Below, piece after piece: positions 24,241 through 33,297 of a stretch of 64,000 bases of DNA. The stretch comes from Candidatus Faecousia faecavium (GTDB lineage Bacteria; Bacillota; Clostridia; Oscillospirales; Oscillospiraceae). The first letter of the stretch is position 1. Every line of letters begins with the position of its first letter. The stretch is from the NCBI GenBank assembly GCA_018712645.1, contig DVGO01000013.1:1-64000 (forward strand), written 5' to 3'. Below the pieces are notes generated by a model that was given only the letters and a program-made list of their open reading frames with translations, had not been told where the DNA came from and searched no databases. The translations under genes were made by a program, and so were the position numbers.

Positions 24241-26169
24241 ATGTCTGAGGAAACGAAAGTAACACAGGAATACGGCGCGGAACAAATTCAGGTTCTGGAA
24301 GGATTGGAGGCAGTCCGGAAACGTCCGGGCATGTATATCGGCTCCACTTCCAGCAGCGGCCTGCACCACCTGGTCTATGAGATCGTGGACAACGCCATTG
24401 ACGAAGCGCTGGCCGGATACTGTAGACATATTACCGTCACCATCAATCCCGGCGATTCCATCACCGTCACCGACGACGGCCGTGGCATCCCCGTGGATAT
24501 CCAGCCCCAGACCGGACGGCCTGCCCTGGAAGTGGTGTACACCGTTCTGCATGCCGGCGGCAAATTCGGCGGCGGCGGCTACAAGGTCTCCGGTGGTCTC
24601 CACGGCGTGGGCGCTTCTGTTGTCAATGCCTTGAGCCAGTGGCTGAAAGTCCGGGTGCACAAGAACGGCAATATCTACGAAATGAAATTTGCCCGGGGCC
24701 ACATCACCCAGGAAATGACCATCGTGGGCAAGACGGAAAAAACCGGTACGGAAGTCACCTTCCAGCCCGACCCGGAGATGTTCGACACCCTGGTTTACGA
24801 CTACGAAACCCTCCACGAGCGGATGCGGGAAGAGGCTTTCCTCAATGCAGGCTTGTCCATCACCATCACCGACAACCGCACCGCCGACGACATTTCCGAT
24901 GTGATGTGCTACGAAGGGGGCATCCGGGAATTTGCCGCCTGGTGCAACCGAAACAAAACCCCTCTTCATGAGGATATCATCTATATGCGCAGCACCAAGG
25001 GAGACGCCTCCGCGGAAGTCGCCCTGCAATACAACGACGGCTACAACGAATTTTTGATGTCCTTTGCCAACGACGTGCGCACCCCGGAAGGCGGCATGCA
25101 CGAAACCGGCTTCAAAACCGCTCTGACCCGGGTGCTCAACGCCTACGGCGTGAAAAACGGCATCATCAAAGGCGACGACAAGGTCTCCGGTGAGGACTGC
25201 CGGGAGGGCATCACCGCCATCATCTCCGTCAAGCTCACCGACGCCCAGTTTGAAGGCCAAACCAAGGCCAAACTTGGAAACGCCTATATCCGCACGTTGG
25301 TTGACCAGGTGGTGAACGAGCAGCTGGCGGTGTACTTTGAAGAACATCCCCAGACCGCCAAGGCCATTCTGGACAAGGCCATGATGGCCAACCGGGCCAG
25401 AGAAGCCGCCCGGAAGGCCCGGGAATCCATCCGCCGGAAAACCGGCCTGGAATCCGGCCAGATGCCCGACAAGCTGCAGGACTGCAACGAACGCAACCCG
25501 GAACTGTGCGAAATTTACATCGTCGAGGGTGACTCCGCAGCCGGCTCCGCCATCCAGGGCCGGGACTCCCGGTTCCAGGCCATCCTGGCCATGTGGGGTA
25601 AAATGCTCAACGTGGAAAAGGCCAGAGCCGACAAGATTTACGGCAACGACAAGCTCTACCCCCTGATCGTGGCCCTGGGCGGCGGCATCGGTGAGGAATT
25701 CGACATCGAAAAGCTGCGCTACCACAAGGTCATCATCATGTCCGATGCGGACGTGGACGGTGCCCATATCCGTACCCTGCTTCTGACCTTCTTCTTCCGC
25801 TACATGCGGCCCATGATCGAAAACGGCTACGTCTACTCTGCCGTGCCGCCCCTTTACAAGCTGACCCGGGGCAAGACCGTGAAGGTTGCCTACTCCGACG
25901 AGCAGCGGGACCAGGTTTCCGCTCTGCTCCGGGCAGACAACCCCAACGCCAAGGTAGAGATCTCCCGGTTCAAAGGCTTGGGCGAAATGGACGCCCACGA
26001 ACTGTGGGAGACCACCATGGACCCGGAAAAGCGTACCCTGCGCCGGATTACCCTGGAAGATGCCCGCCGGGCGGACGAAATCTTCACCGTCTTAATGGGC
26101 GAGCAGGTGGAACCGAGAAAAGAATGGATCGAGCGCAACGCAAAGTATGCGGTCAACATTGATATTTGA
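24241..26169 (+). CDS. gyrB: DNA gyrase subunit B
   Basis: A 642-residue ATPase subunit of DNA gyrase. The GHKL fold is seen in VRKRPGMYIGSTSSSGLHHLVYEIVDNAIDEA and VTDDGRGIPVD, with GGLHGVGASVVNALS as the ATP lid. The TOPRIM domain has YIVEGDSAAGSAIQGRD and the metal site IIMSDADVDGAHI. The C-terminus ends ERNAKYAVNIDI, as usual for GyrB. GGAGG precedes ATG 24241. It lies 59 nt before gyrA. Confidence 0.97.
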   Translation: MSEETKVTQEYGAEQIQVLEGLEAVRKRPGMYIGSTSSSGLHHLVYEIVDNAIDEALAGYCRHITVTINPGDSITVTDDGRGIPVDIQPQTGRPALEVVYTVLHAGGKFGGGGYKVSGGLHGVGASVVNALSQWLKVRVHKNGNIYEMKFARGHITQEMTIVGKTEKTGTEVTFQPDPEMFDTLVYDYETLHERMREEAFLNAGLSITITDNRTADDISDVMCYEGGIREFAAWCNRNKTPLHEDIIYMRSTKGDASAEVALQYNDGYNEFLMSFANDVRTPEGGMHETGFKTALTRVLNAYGVKNGIIKGDDKVSGEDCREGITAIISVKLTDAQFEGQTKAKLGNAYIRTLVDQVVNEQLAVYFEEHPQTAKAILDKAMMANRAREAARKARESIRRKTGLESGQMPDKLQDCNERNPELCEIYIVEGDSAAGSAIQGRDSRFQAILAMWGKMLNVEKARADKIYGNDKLYPLIVALGGGIGEEFDIEKLRYHKVIIMSDADVDGAHIRTLLLTFFFRYMRPMIENGYVYSAVPPLYKLTRGKTVKVAYSDEQRDQVSALLRADNPNAKVEISRFKGLGEMDAHELWETTMDPEKRTLRRITLEDARRADEIFTVLMGEQVEPRKEWIERNAKYAVNIDI

Positions 26170-26228
26170 TGGGAAAGGGCATGTTCTGACCTTCCCAATG
26201 GGAAAAACACACACTGGAGGTGTCCTTT

Positions 26229-28730
26229 TTGGCACATAACCGCAGCTATCAACCCGAGGATATCCGCTTCCCCGACCAGGTGATCACCGAGAGCAACCTG
26301 GTGGAGGAGATGGAAAAATCCTACATCGAATATGCCATGTCCGTCATCGTCGGCCGTGCCCTGCCTGACGTGCGGGACGGCCTGAAGCCGGTACACCGCC
26401 GGATTCTGTACACCATGTACGAAAGCGGCCTGACCTCGGACAAGCCCTTCAAAAAGTCTGCCACCTGCGTCGGTGACGTGCTGGGTAAATACCATCCCCA
26501 TGGCGACAGCTCTGTCTACGACGCCATGGTCCGGCTGGCCCAGAATTTCTCTATGCGCTACCTGCTGGTGGACGGCCACGGCAACTTCGGTTCCGTGGAC
26601 GGCGACCCCCCGGCAGCTTACCGTTATACCGAAGCCCGTCTGTCCAAAATGTCCAACGAAATGCTTCGCGACATTGACAAGGACACGGTAGACTGGGACC
26701 CCAACTTTGACGAAAGCCGGAAAGAACCCCGGATTCTGCCCAGCCGGTTCCCCAACCTGCTGGTCAACGGCTCCTCCGGCATCGCCGTGGGCATGGCCAC
26801 CAATATCCCGCCCCACAATCTGACGGAGGTCATCAACGCCTGCGTGGCTGTGCTGGATGACCCGGAGGCCACATTGCCCGATCTGATGGAGCACATCAGC
26901 GGCCCGGATTTCCCCACCGGCGGCATCATCATGGGCCGCAGCGGCATCCGGGCAGCCTACGCCACCGGACGGGGCAAGGTGGTGGTGCGGGCCAAAACCG
27001 AGTTTGAGGAATTCGGCAAGGACCGGATGCGGATTATCGTTTCCGAACTGCCTTACCAGGTCAACAAGCGCCAGCTGATCAAAAACATTGCCGACCAGGT
27101 CAAGGACAAGCGCCTGGATGGCATCTCCGACCTCCGGGACGAAACCGACCGCAACGGCATGCGGATGGTCATTGAACTGAAAAAAGACGCTAACCCCCAG
27201 GTTGTGCTGAATAATCTGTTCAAGCAGACCGCCCTGCAGTCTAGCTTCGGCATCATCATGCTGGCTCTGGTGGACGATCAGAAGCAGCCGAAGATTCTGT
27301 CCCTGCGGCAGATTATCGACGAGTACCTGGCCCATCAGGAGCAGGTTCTGACCCGCCGGACCCAGTATGAACTGAAAAAAGCCCGGGAGCGGGCACACCT
27401 GTTGGAAGGCCTGCTCATTGCCCAGGATAATATCGACGAGGTCATCCACATCATCCGTACCGCCTACGACGACGCCAAGCAGCGTCTGATGGACCGGTTT
27501 AACCTGGATGATGTCCAGGCCCAGGCCATCCTGGATATGCGCCTGAAAGCCCTCCAGGGCCTGGACCGGGAGAAGCTGCAGAACGAATACGACGAACTGC
27601 TGGAGAGAATCAACTACTATCTGGAGCTGCTGTCCGATGAGAACAAGCTCAAGGGCGTGCTCCGGGAAGAGCTGATTGAGATCCGGGATAAGTTCGGCGA
27701 CGAGCGCAAGACTCTGATTCAGGATGTAGAGGACGAGATCGACATTGAAGATCTCATCGAAGAGGAAACCTGCGCCTTCACCCTGTCCAACGAAGGCTAC
27801 ATCAAGCGGATGCCCGTGGATACCTACCGGACCCAGAGCCGGGGCGGCCGGGGCGTCAACGCCCAGAATCTGAAGGAGGAGGACTACGTCAAGTCTCTGA
27901 CCATTGCCTCCACCCATGACCATATGCTCTTCTTTACCGATCTGGGCCGGGTGCATCACCGCAAGGGCTACCAGATTCCCGAGGCAGGCCGTACCGCCCG
28001 TGGTACAGCCATTGTCAACGTGCTGCCTCTGGAGCCAGGCGAGTCCGTCACCGCCATGGTCATTACCCGGGAGTTCAGCGAGGACGATTACCTGATGATG
28101 GTCACCCGGAAGGGTACGGTCAAGCGGGTGCCCTTCCTGTCTCTCAAGACCAACCGCAAGGGCGGCATCCGGGCCATTACCCTGGACGAGGACGATCATC
28201 TGATCAATGTGATTCACACCAATGGCAGCGACAACATTCTGCTGGCCACCGCCCAGGGCTACGCCATCTGCTTCAGCGAAACCGACGTCCGGCCCATGGG
28301 ACGGGACGCCGCCGGTGTCAAGGGCATCACCCTCAGCCCCGGAGACTTCGTTGTTGGCGCGGAAAAGGCGGAAGAGGGTAAGACCCTGCTCACCGTAACG
28401 GAAAAGGGCTACGGCAAGCGTACGGAGCTGACGGAATATCTGCGCACCGGCCCCAACGGGGAAAAGTGCGCCCAGAGCCGGGGCGGCAAGGGCCTGAAGA
28501 ACTACAACATCACCGCCAAGACCGGCAACGTAGCCGGCTGCCGGGTAGTGGGTGAAAATGACGACGTGATGCTGATTGAAAACGGCGGCGTCATCATCCG
28601 GATTCCTGCCTCCTCCATCAACGTCTACAAGCGGGACGTTCAGGGCGTGATTGTCATGCGGATTGAAGAAGGCAATCAGGTGGTATCCCTGGAGCGGGTG
28701 GAGAACATGGAAGAGGAAGCCCAGCAGTGA
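26229..28730 (+). CDS. gyrA: DNA gyrase subunit A
   Basis: An 833-residue breakage-reunion subunit. The quinolone region shows [41 protein letters not shown], with the catalytic Tyr in [13 protein letters not shown]. The C-terminal beta-pinwheel carries a GyrA-box, QSRGGRGV, near residue 535 and a second QSRGGKGL. I chose the TTG at 26229: GGAGG ends about 8 nt upstream, whereas the GTG at 26220 overlaps that ribosome site. It overlaps rnhA by 4 nt. Confidence 0.96.
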   Translation: MAHNRSYQPEDIRFPDQVITESNLVEEMEKSYIEYAMSVIVGRALPDVRDGLKPVHRRILYTMYESGLTSDKPFKKSATCVGDVLGKYHPHGDSSVYDAMVRLAQNFSMRYLLVDGHGNFGSVDGDPPAAYRYTEARLSKMSNEMLRDIDKDTVDWDPNFDESRKEPRILPSRFPNLLVNGSSGIAVGMATNIPPHNLTEVINACVAVLDDPEATLPDLMEHISGPDFPTGGIIMGRSGIRAAYATGRGKVVVRAKTEFEEFGKDRMRIIVSELPYQVNKRQLIKNIADQVKDKRLDGISDLRDETDRNGMRMVIELKKDANPQVVLNNLFKQTALQSSFGIIMLALVDDQKQPKILSLRQIIDEYLAHQEQVLTRRTQYELKKARERAHLLEGLLIAQDNIDEVIHIIRTAYDDAKQRLMDRFNLDDVQAQAILDMRLKALQGLDREKLQNEYDELLERINYYLELLSDENKLKGVLREELIEIRDKFGDERKTLIQDVEDEIDIEDLIEEETCAFTLSNEGYIKRMPVDTYRTQSRGGRGVNAQNLKEEDYVKSLTIASTHDHMLFFTDLGRVHHRKGYQIPEAGRTARGTAIVNVLPLEPGESVTAMVITREFSEDDYLMMVTRKGTVKRVPFLSLKTNRKGGIRAITLDEDDHLINVIHTNGSDNILLATAQGYAICFSETDVRPMGRDAAGVKGITLSPGDFVVGAEKAEEGKTLLTVTEKGYGKRTELTEYLRTGPNGEKCAQSRGGKGLKNYNITAKTGNVAGCRVVGENDDVMLIENGGVIIRIPASSINVYKRDVQGVIVMRIEEGNQVVSLERVENMEEEAQQ

Positions 28731-29167
28731 AAACCATCACCCTATACTCCGACGGCGCCTGCTCCGGCAACCCCGGCCCGGGAGGCTGGGGGGCCATCTT
28801 AGAGTGGGAAGGCCATGAAAAGGAACTTTCCGGCGGCGAGGACAGCACCACCAACAACCGGATGGAGCTGACCGCCGTGATCCGGGGGCTGGAAGCGCTG
28901 AAAGAGCCTTGTATCGTGGAATTGTACTCCGACAGCAAGTATGTCATCGACGCTCTGGAAAAGGGCTGGGCCTGGGGCTGGAAAAAGCGGGGCTGGGTCA
29001 AGTCTGACAAAAAGCCCGCCCTGAACCCGGACCTGTGGCAACGGCTGCTGGAACTGACCCAGGTGCATACCTTGCACTATCACTGGGTCAAGGGCCACGC
29101 CGACAACCCCAAGAACAACCGCTGCGACGAACTGGCGGTACAGCAGTGGAAATTGCGGAAGAGGTGA
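28727..29167 (+). CDS. rnhA: Ribonuclease HI
   Basis: A 146-residue enzyme that degrades RNA in RNA-DNA hybrids. The fold begins [21 protein letters not shown] with the first catalytic Asp. Conserved Glu and Asp follow in [16 protein letters not shown] and [13 protein letters not shown], and the His/Asp end motif is [21 protein letters not shown]. The start is GTG 28727, within the gyrA stop region. Coupling to gyrA is plausible, since both deal with topological or hybrid problems near the origin. Confidence 0.94.
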   Translation: MKTITLYSDGACSGNPGPGGWGAILEWEGHEKELSGGEDSTTNNRMELTAVIRGLEALKEPCIVELYSDSKYVIDALEKGWAWGWKKRGWVKSDKKPALNPDLWQRLLELTQVHTLHYHWVKGHADNPKNNRCDELAVQQWKLRKR

Positions 29168-29171
29168 AACC

Positions 29172-29414
29172 ATGTATCTTTCCATCGGCAACGACATGGC
29201 GGTGCGGGAAAAGTGCATTGTGGGCATTTTTGACCTGGACAACACCTCAACCTCCAAGCGCACCCGGGAGTTTCTGAGCAAAAGCGAGGAAGCAGGAGAA
29301 GTGGTTCCCTGTGACGATCTGCCCAAGTCCTTTGTGGTGACATCGGAATACGGCTTCGACCGGGTCTACCTCACATCCCTCAACGCCGCAACCTTGGAAA
29401 AACGACTGAAATAA
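29172..29414 (+). CDS. remB: RemB/YaaB-like DUF370 protein
   Basis: An 80-residue protein of the DUF370 family (MYLSIGNDMAVREKCIVGIFDLDNTSTSKRTREFL). In Bacillus the equivalent gene lies between recF and gyrB and affects matrix gene control. Here it follows rnhA by 4 nt and ends the replication operon. The family folds as a ring-forming DNA-binding protein related to RemA; the role in this organism is inferred only by family. A clear terminator follows. Confidence 0.82.
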   Translation: MYLSIGNDMAVREKCIVGIFDLDNTSTSKRTREFLSKSEEAGEVVPCDDLPKSFVVTSEYGFDRVYLTSLNAATLEKRLK

Positions 29415-29416
29415 GC

Positions 29417-29452
29417 CAAAAGACCCAGGCAATTCGCCTGGGTCTTTCCGTA
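29417..29452 (+). terminator. Terminator of the dnaN-remB operon
   Basis: A perfect 13-bp stem built on AGACCCAGGC and GCCTGGGTCT, with a short loop, ends in TTTCC. Confidence 0.85.
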
Positions 29453-29465
29453 AGGAGAAAAAAGG

Positions 29466-29672
29466 ATGATTCAACTGGATGTTTTGCGGCTGCTGCAAGA
29501 GCAGGGAAAGAGCAAATACTGGTTGTACAAGCAGTTGGGGATGAGCTATCAGAATTTCAGCAAAATGGTCAACAACGAGACAAAATCCATCCGCTATGAA
29601 AACATTGAAGCTATGTGCCAGCTATTAAATTGCACCCCCAATGATCTGTTCCGGTTTACTGAGGAAATGTAA
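29466..29672 (+). CDS. Small Xre/Cro-family regulator
   Basis: A 68-residue protein consisting of one Cro/CI-type helix-turn-helix (KYWLYKQLGMSYQNFSKMVNNETKSIRYENIEAMCQLLNCTPNDLF). It has AAGGAG before ATG 29466 and its own terminator. There is no partner toxin or membrane protein next to it, so it is a solitary regulator. Targets are unknown. Confidence 0.82.
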   Translation: MIQLDVLRLLQEQGKSKYWLYKQLGMSYQNFSKMVNNETKSIRYENIEAMCQLLNCTPNDLFRFTEEM

Positions 29673-29705
29673 AACGCCGCCGAAGTTTTCGGCGGCGTTT
29701 TTGTA
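29671..29705 (+). terminator. Terminator after the Xre regulator
   Basis: A 12-bp stem (AAACGCCGCCGA with TCGGCGGCGTTT) is followed by a run of T residues. It lies between convergent genes. Confidence 0.88.
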
Positions 29706-29718
29706 GTTTTGGCAGCGG

Positions 29719-31542
29719 CTATTGTGGGCTGCCCAGTGGATAGAGAACTGTACCATCCATGAGAACCAGATGGTCTACTTCGTCCAGGGGGATCAGGGTA
29801 TTTTCCTTTTCGGAATAATAAATGCTGGAATAAACCATATTGGAATAACCGATTAATTTGATTTCTGTTCCGTCTTTCAATACCACCGTGGGGAATTTTC
29901 TGGCAGGGAAATCGATAAAATCCAGATTGCCATGTTCCTGTGTGCCGGTAAAGGTTCCGCTGAATCCTTTGAGTGTCACAGCGGTAATGGTCACGTCCTG
30001 GAATATGGTGTTGCCGCTCTCATCCCGGCCGGCGTTTGATTTTGTGGTGATGGGGTCGCTGATAAATTCCAGTGCCCGCCAGTCTCCTTCATCCAGGGTA
30101 ATGTCGAAATTCCAGATACCTTCCATGGACCAAAGCATTTCAAATTGGCGAGATTCTTCATTCCGGACCTCCACAAACAGGTCTTGCAGGTATAGATTGC
30201 AGACAGTGCCTTCCGGAAATGCGATACCGTTTTCCACATTTCCCTGTATGATGATAGAAAAGTCAACCGTGTTGGCCTTGCCATCATTGTCTGCTTTGAC
30301 AATGTAGTTGGTACTTCCGCCAAAAAATTGGGAATCTGTGAGGGGGGTAAAACGCAAAGAATAAAAAGAAATATGGCTATCAGACCCGACCTCTGGCAAA
30401 TATTGTTCCAGGTTCACATCTTCCGGAGCCGTCATTCCCAGGGTAATGGACAGTTGATTGCCGTCTGTGATGACCTGCTTTACTTCAACGGTATAGCCAT
30501 TCTGGGTCTGGGACAGATTGATGCTGGATTTCTGACCTTTCAGAATGGACGGGTCACCGGGATGCGGTTCCAGGTTAAAGTTTATGGTATCCAGAATCTG
30601 ATTGAGCTGTTCATCGGTCATGGGAGTTTCCATCATTTCCGGATATCCGTTTTGATCCGTACCTACCTGATGAATGGTTTCCAGCCGAAGTGCAACGGTA
30701 GCATCGCCGACATCGCAGAACACCCAGCTTGCCCAATTGGAGGGAGAGCGGAGAATCAAAACCTCCCGCCCGGATTTTGTCAGGTAGTTCCGCTCCTGCC
30801 AGTCATCGCCGGTCAAATGATACAGCTCATTGTTGAAGCAATCCTTGGGACAGTAGATGTAACTGAGCAGACTCTGGAAGGGCCATGCGTCTTCACCCTC
30901 GGTCATTTGGAAGGTTATATCTGTGTAGAAGTAACCAACTTCATAGTAGGATGCAGTGTCAACAGACGCCTGGGCAGGCGCATCTGGCAGCAGAATGCTG
31001 TCAATTCCCAAGTACTCCAGCAAGACTCTCGTATTTTGCGCTGCTACTGGATTATCAATAAGCTTTAAATTGTATTTACTGCAGATTCCATCAATTTTGT
31101 CCACCATTTCCTGGGAATAGGGGCTGTAGAAATCGTATTTTTCCGGGAACTCCGGAATATTGCCCCATATGGAATTGATGATCTCGTGATTTGGGTCATA
31201 GGTCTGTTCAAATTCGTACCATTCCTGGGCTGCCTGATAGCTGGGGGTGCCTTTCAGGCCGCTGAGGGTCAGGGTCTGCTGGGAAAGCGTCTGCTCCACC
31301 ATGGTATGCTGCTCCTTATCCCAACGCTGCTCGGTGACTTGGGACTGACCAAGTTTCAGATTCTGCATTTTCAGCATGTACACAACACCGCATCCCACAA
31401 GCAGCAGCATCAGGGCAATGAGGGCCGCCAGCAGCAGGGGGCGGCGGATTCTGGGGGAAGCGGGGAGGGTGTCATTTTCTGCTTCCATGTAGAATTTTTC
31501 ATGGATGTTTCCCAGCTCTGTGAGCAAATCTTTTCCGTTCAT
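29719..31542 (-). CDS. Anti-sigma factor with a large extracellular domain
   Basis: A 607-residue membrane protein paired with an ECF sigma factor. The cytoplasmic N-terminus (about 1-30) would hold the sigma, one membrane helix lies at about 31-55, and about 550 residues are extracytoplasmic. The C-terminal 300 residues have repeated beta-strand patterns, reminiscent of the DUF4179/DUF5643-type anti-sigma factors of Firmicutes. ATG 31542 overlaps the sigma stop codon by 4 nt (ATGA), the usual coupling. Longer in-frame starts would read inside the sigma gene. The signal sensed is unknown. Confidence 0.75.
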   Translation of the reverse strand: MNGKDLLTELGNIHEKFYMEAENDTLPASPRIRRPLLLAALIALMLLLVGCGVVYMLKMQNLKLGQSQVTEQRWDKEQHTMVEQTLSQQTLTLSGLKGTPSYQAAQEWYEFEQTYDPNHEIINSIWGNIPEFPEKYDFYSPYSQEMVDKIDGICSKYNLKLIDNPVAAQNTRVLLEYLGIDSILLPDAPAQASVDTASYYEVGYFYTDITFQMTEGEDAWPFQSLLSYIYCPKDCFNNELYHLTGDDWQERNYLTKSGREVLILRSPSNWASWVFCDVGDATVALRLETIHQVGTDQNGYPEMMETPMTDEQLNQILDTINFNLEPHPGDPSILKGQKSSINLSQTQNGYTVEVKQVITDGNQLSITLGMTAPEDVNLEQYLPEVGSDSHISFYSLRFTPLTDSQFFGGSTNYIVKADNDGKANTVDFSIIIQGNVENGIAFPEGTVCNLYLQDLFVEVRNEESRQFEMLWSMEGIWNFDITLDEGDWRALEFISDPITTKSNAGRDESGNTIFQDVTITAVTLKGFSGTFTGTQEHGNLDFIDFPARKFPTVVLKDGTEIKLIGYSNMVYSSIYYSEKENTLIPLDEVDHLVLMDGTVLYPLGSPQ

Positions 31543-32093
31543 AAATAGACTCCTTCCTGCTGCAAAAAGCTGCGCAGCTTCCCACGGGTGCGGTGCAGCC
31601 GGGTTTTGACATTGTTTTCGCTGAGACCGTACCGGGCGGCGATTTCCGCAATGGTGTCCATGTACAGATACCGCCGCAGGAAAATCAGCCGGTGTTCCTT
31701 GGGAAGGGAGTCCAGGAAGTTTTCCAGCACCTGCCGCAGCTGCCGGGATTCCATGTGATCTTCCTGCCGTCTGTCCGGAATGCACAGCTCCATTTCCTGG
31801 CTTAAGGATACTACTTCCGCCTTTCGCTTGGCGGCCAGATTCCAGTCCAGGCGGTTCAGGGAGAGGTTGCGGCAGATGGCTGCCAGAAACCCATAAAAAT
31901 ACCGGGGCTTCTGGGGCGGAATGCTGCGCCAGGTTTGCAGGTAAGTATCGTTTACGCTCTCCTGGGCATCTTCCCGGCTGTTCAGAATCCGCTGGGACAG
32001 GGAATGGAGCTTTCGGCCATAGGTTTGGTCGGTTTCCCGGATGGCCTGCTCATCCCGGGCAAAAAACAAACGAAGAATATTCGCATCGTCCAC
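31539..32093 (-). CDS. ECF-type RNA polymerase sigma factor
   Basis: Sigma-70 family ECF protein of 184 residues. Region 2 is seen in SQRILNSREDAQESVNDTYLQTWRSIPPQKPRYFYGFLAAICRNLSLNRL. Region 4 is LPKEHRLIFLRRYLYMDTIAEIAARYGLSENNVKTRLHRTRGKLRSFL. I prefer GTG 32093, with AAGGA about 10 nt upstream, over GTG 32102, where the ribosome site would be only 1 nt away. It is the first gene of a two-gene operon with its anti-sigma. A TGTAACC element upstream on the minus strand could be an ECF-type -35, but this is not firm. Confidence 0.85.
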   Translation of the reverse strand: MDDANILRLFFARDEQAIRETDQTYGRKLHSLSQRILNSREDAQESVNDTYLQTWRSIPPQKPRYFYGFLAAICRNLSLNRLDWNLAAKRKAEVVSLSQEMELCIPDRRQEDHMESRQLRQVLENFLDSLPKEHRLIFLRRYLYMDTIAEIAARYGLSENNVKTRLHRTRGKLRSFLQQEGVYL

Positions 32094-32213
32094 GGTTGTC
32101 ACGTCCTTTCATTTTGTTGCTCACCCTGAAAGTAAGTTTGGGAAGGAGAAAGGTTACACCTATCCTAACATTTTTCCAAAAAAAAGAAAATACCCGGAAA
32201 AATCCGGGCAGGC

Positions 32214-32408
32214 TGTGGAAAAACGGAAATTAGCAGTTTTCACCAGATTTCCCTGGGAAAAGACTGGAAGTAACTGGAAAATGTATGTACGAAATGTACA
32301 AATGACCGCCATTTCCGGGCACTATGAGTTAACATAACGCATTTTCTCCGCAAGGGGCATTTCAGTTATTCACAGGAGTTTTCCACAATCTCCACAGGTT
32401 TTTCCACA
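32214..32408. other. DnaA-box cluster upstream of the ECF sigma gene
   Basis: Boxes are an inverted TGTGGAAAA (32214-32222), TTATTCACA (32366-32374), TTTTCCACA (32379-32387) and TTTTCCACA (32400-32408), with a TCTCCACAG between the last two. The 32094-32524 intergenic stretch otherwise holds the thioesterase terminator, and no gene is supported. It lies about 10.8 kb right of oriC. Confidence 0.6.
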
Positions 32409-32457
32409 GCTGTCGACAGAAAAACCCTTGGAAAATCCTGGGTTCTAACCTGCCTGT

Positions 32458-32500
32458 CGAAAAAACTCCACAGCTTCGACAAAAGCTGTGGAGTTTCGCG
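32458..32500 (-). terminator. Terminator after the thioesterase gene
   Basis: A perfect 13-bp stem (32463-32475 with 32484-32496) is followed on the minus strand by a run of T residues. Confidence 0.82.
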
Positions 32501-32524
32501 TAATTTACATAACAACGAAAAATA

Positions 32525-33262
32525 TCAGTCAAACAAAATCCGGGCGGAGAAGATGCGCTCGTCCTTGTCCTCGGTATTTTTCCGGTGAGCGTCCACCTGG
32601 AGAGCGCCGCCGTCTACAAAATCCCATTGCAGATTCAGGTTCTGACCCTCCCGGGCCTCGCTTAAATAGCAAACGGTGCATTCTTTCATGGTGTGCTCTG
32701 CATGGAAGGGACTGGGCAGCAGATCGTCAATCCAGTCTAAGTAGCGGGTGTTGTTCATGTGGCCGTTTCGGTCCAGATCGGTAAAGCATACCGGCCGCTG
32801 GCGATGGCTGCCCAAAGGCTTTGCCATCAGCCCCGTGGGGCTGGCCAGTTCATTGCCCCGGAGGGTGCCCACCACACTGATGCCGCTCTTTCCGGGCAAA
32901 ATCATGTTCCGGGTGTCCAGATTCATCAGTACCCACAGGCTGATGGAGCGGAAGCACTCCCGGCCTTGGCTGTCATAGGCCACCATGCTCCGGGGATAAG
33001 CCACCCGGGTGGTGGGCATGGGCCAGGTTTCAATGTGCAGCGTTTCGCCCACCATGGGCATCCGGCTGACCTGCACCCGATGCCGGGTCACGGCCCAGAA
33101 CAGCCGCTGCCGGGCCAGAGTTTCATAGTCCAGTGCCAGCTCCATACAGTGCTGTCCGGCTACCTCCTGGGCAAAGTACAAAATGGTGGAGGGCTTCAGC
33201 CGGCCGTAGCGGTCCACATAGGCGTCGGTGATTTCAAAATCCTGTTGATAAATTGGTTCCAT
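32525..33262 (-). CDS. Acyl-ACP thioesterase
   Basis: A 245-residue double hot-dog enzyme that releases free fatty acids from acyl-ACP in the cytosol. The first hot-dog domain starts YQQDFEITDAYVDRYGRLKPSTILYFAQEVAGQHC. The active-site region of the second shows DLDRNGHMNNTRYLDWIDDLLP, with the conserved Asn and His of the FatA/FatB and bacterial acyl-ACP thioesterase family. It lies 35 nt downstream of htrA on the same strand and has GAGG before ATG 33262, so it is probably the last gene of the kinase-htrA operon. Confidence 0.88.
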   Translation of the reverse strand: MEPIYQQDFEITDAYVDRYGRLKPSTILYFAQEVAGQHCMELALDYETLARQRLFWAVTRHRVQVSRMPMVGETLHIETWPMPTTRVAYPRSMVAYDSQGRECFRSISLWVLMNLDTRNMILPGKSGISVVGTLRGNELASPTGLMAKPLGSHRQRPVCFTDLDRNGHMNNTRYLDWIDDLLPSPFHAEHTMKECTVCYLSEAREGQNLNLQWDFVDGGALQVDAHRKNTEDKDERIFSARILFD

Positions 33263-33297
33263 ACTCTAACCTCGATTGTTTCGCAAAAATAGCGTTT

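Noticed and set aside
23848-28217. Very long minus-strand ORFs (716 and 775 codons) opposite gyrB and gyrA
   Set aside because: They are antisense shadows of strongly conserved genes with biased codon use. They have no ribosome site and no recognisable domain.
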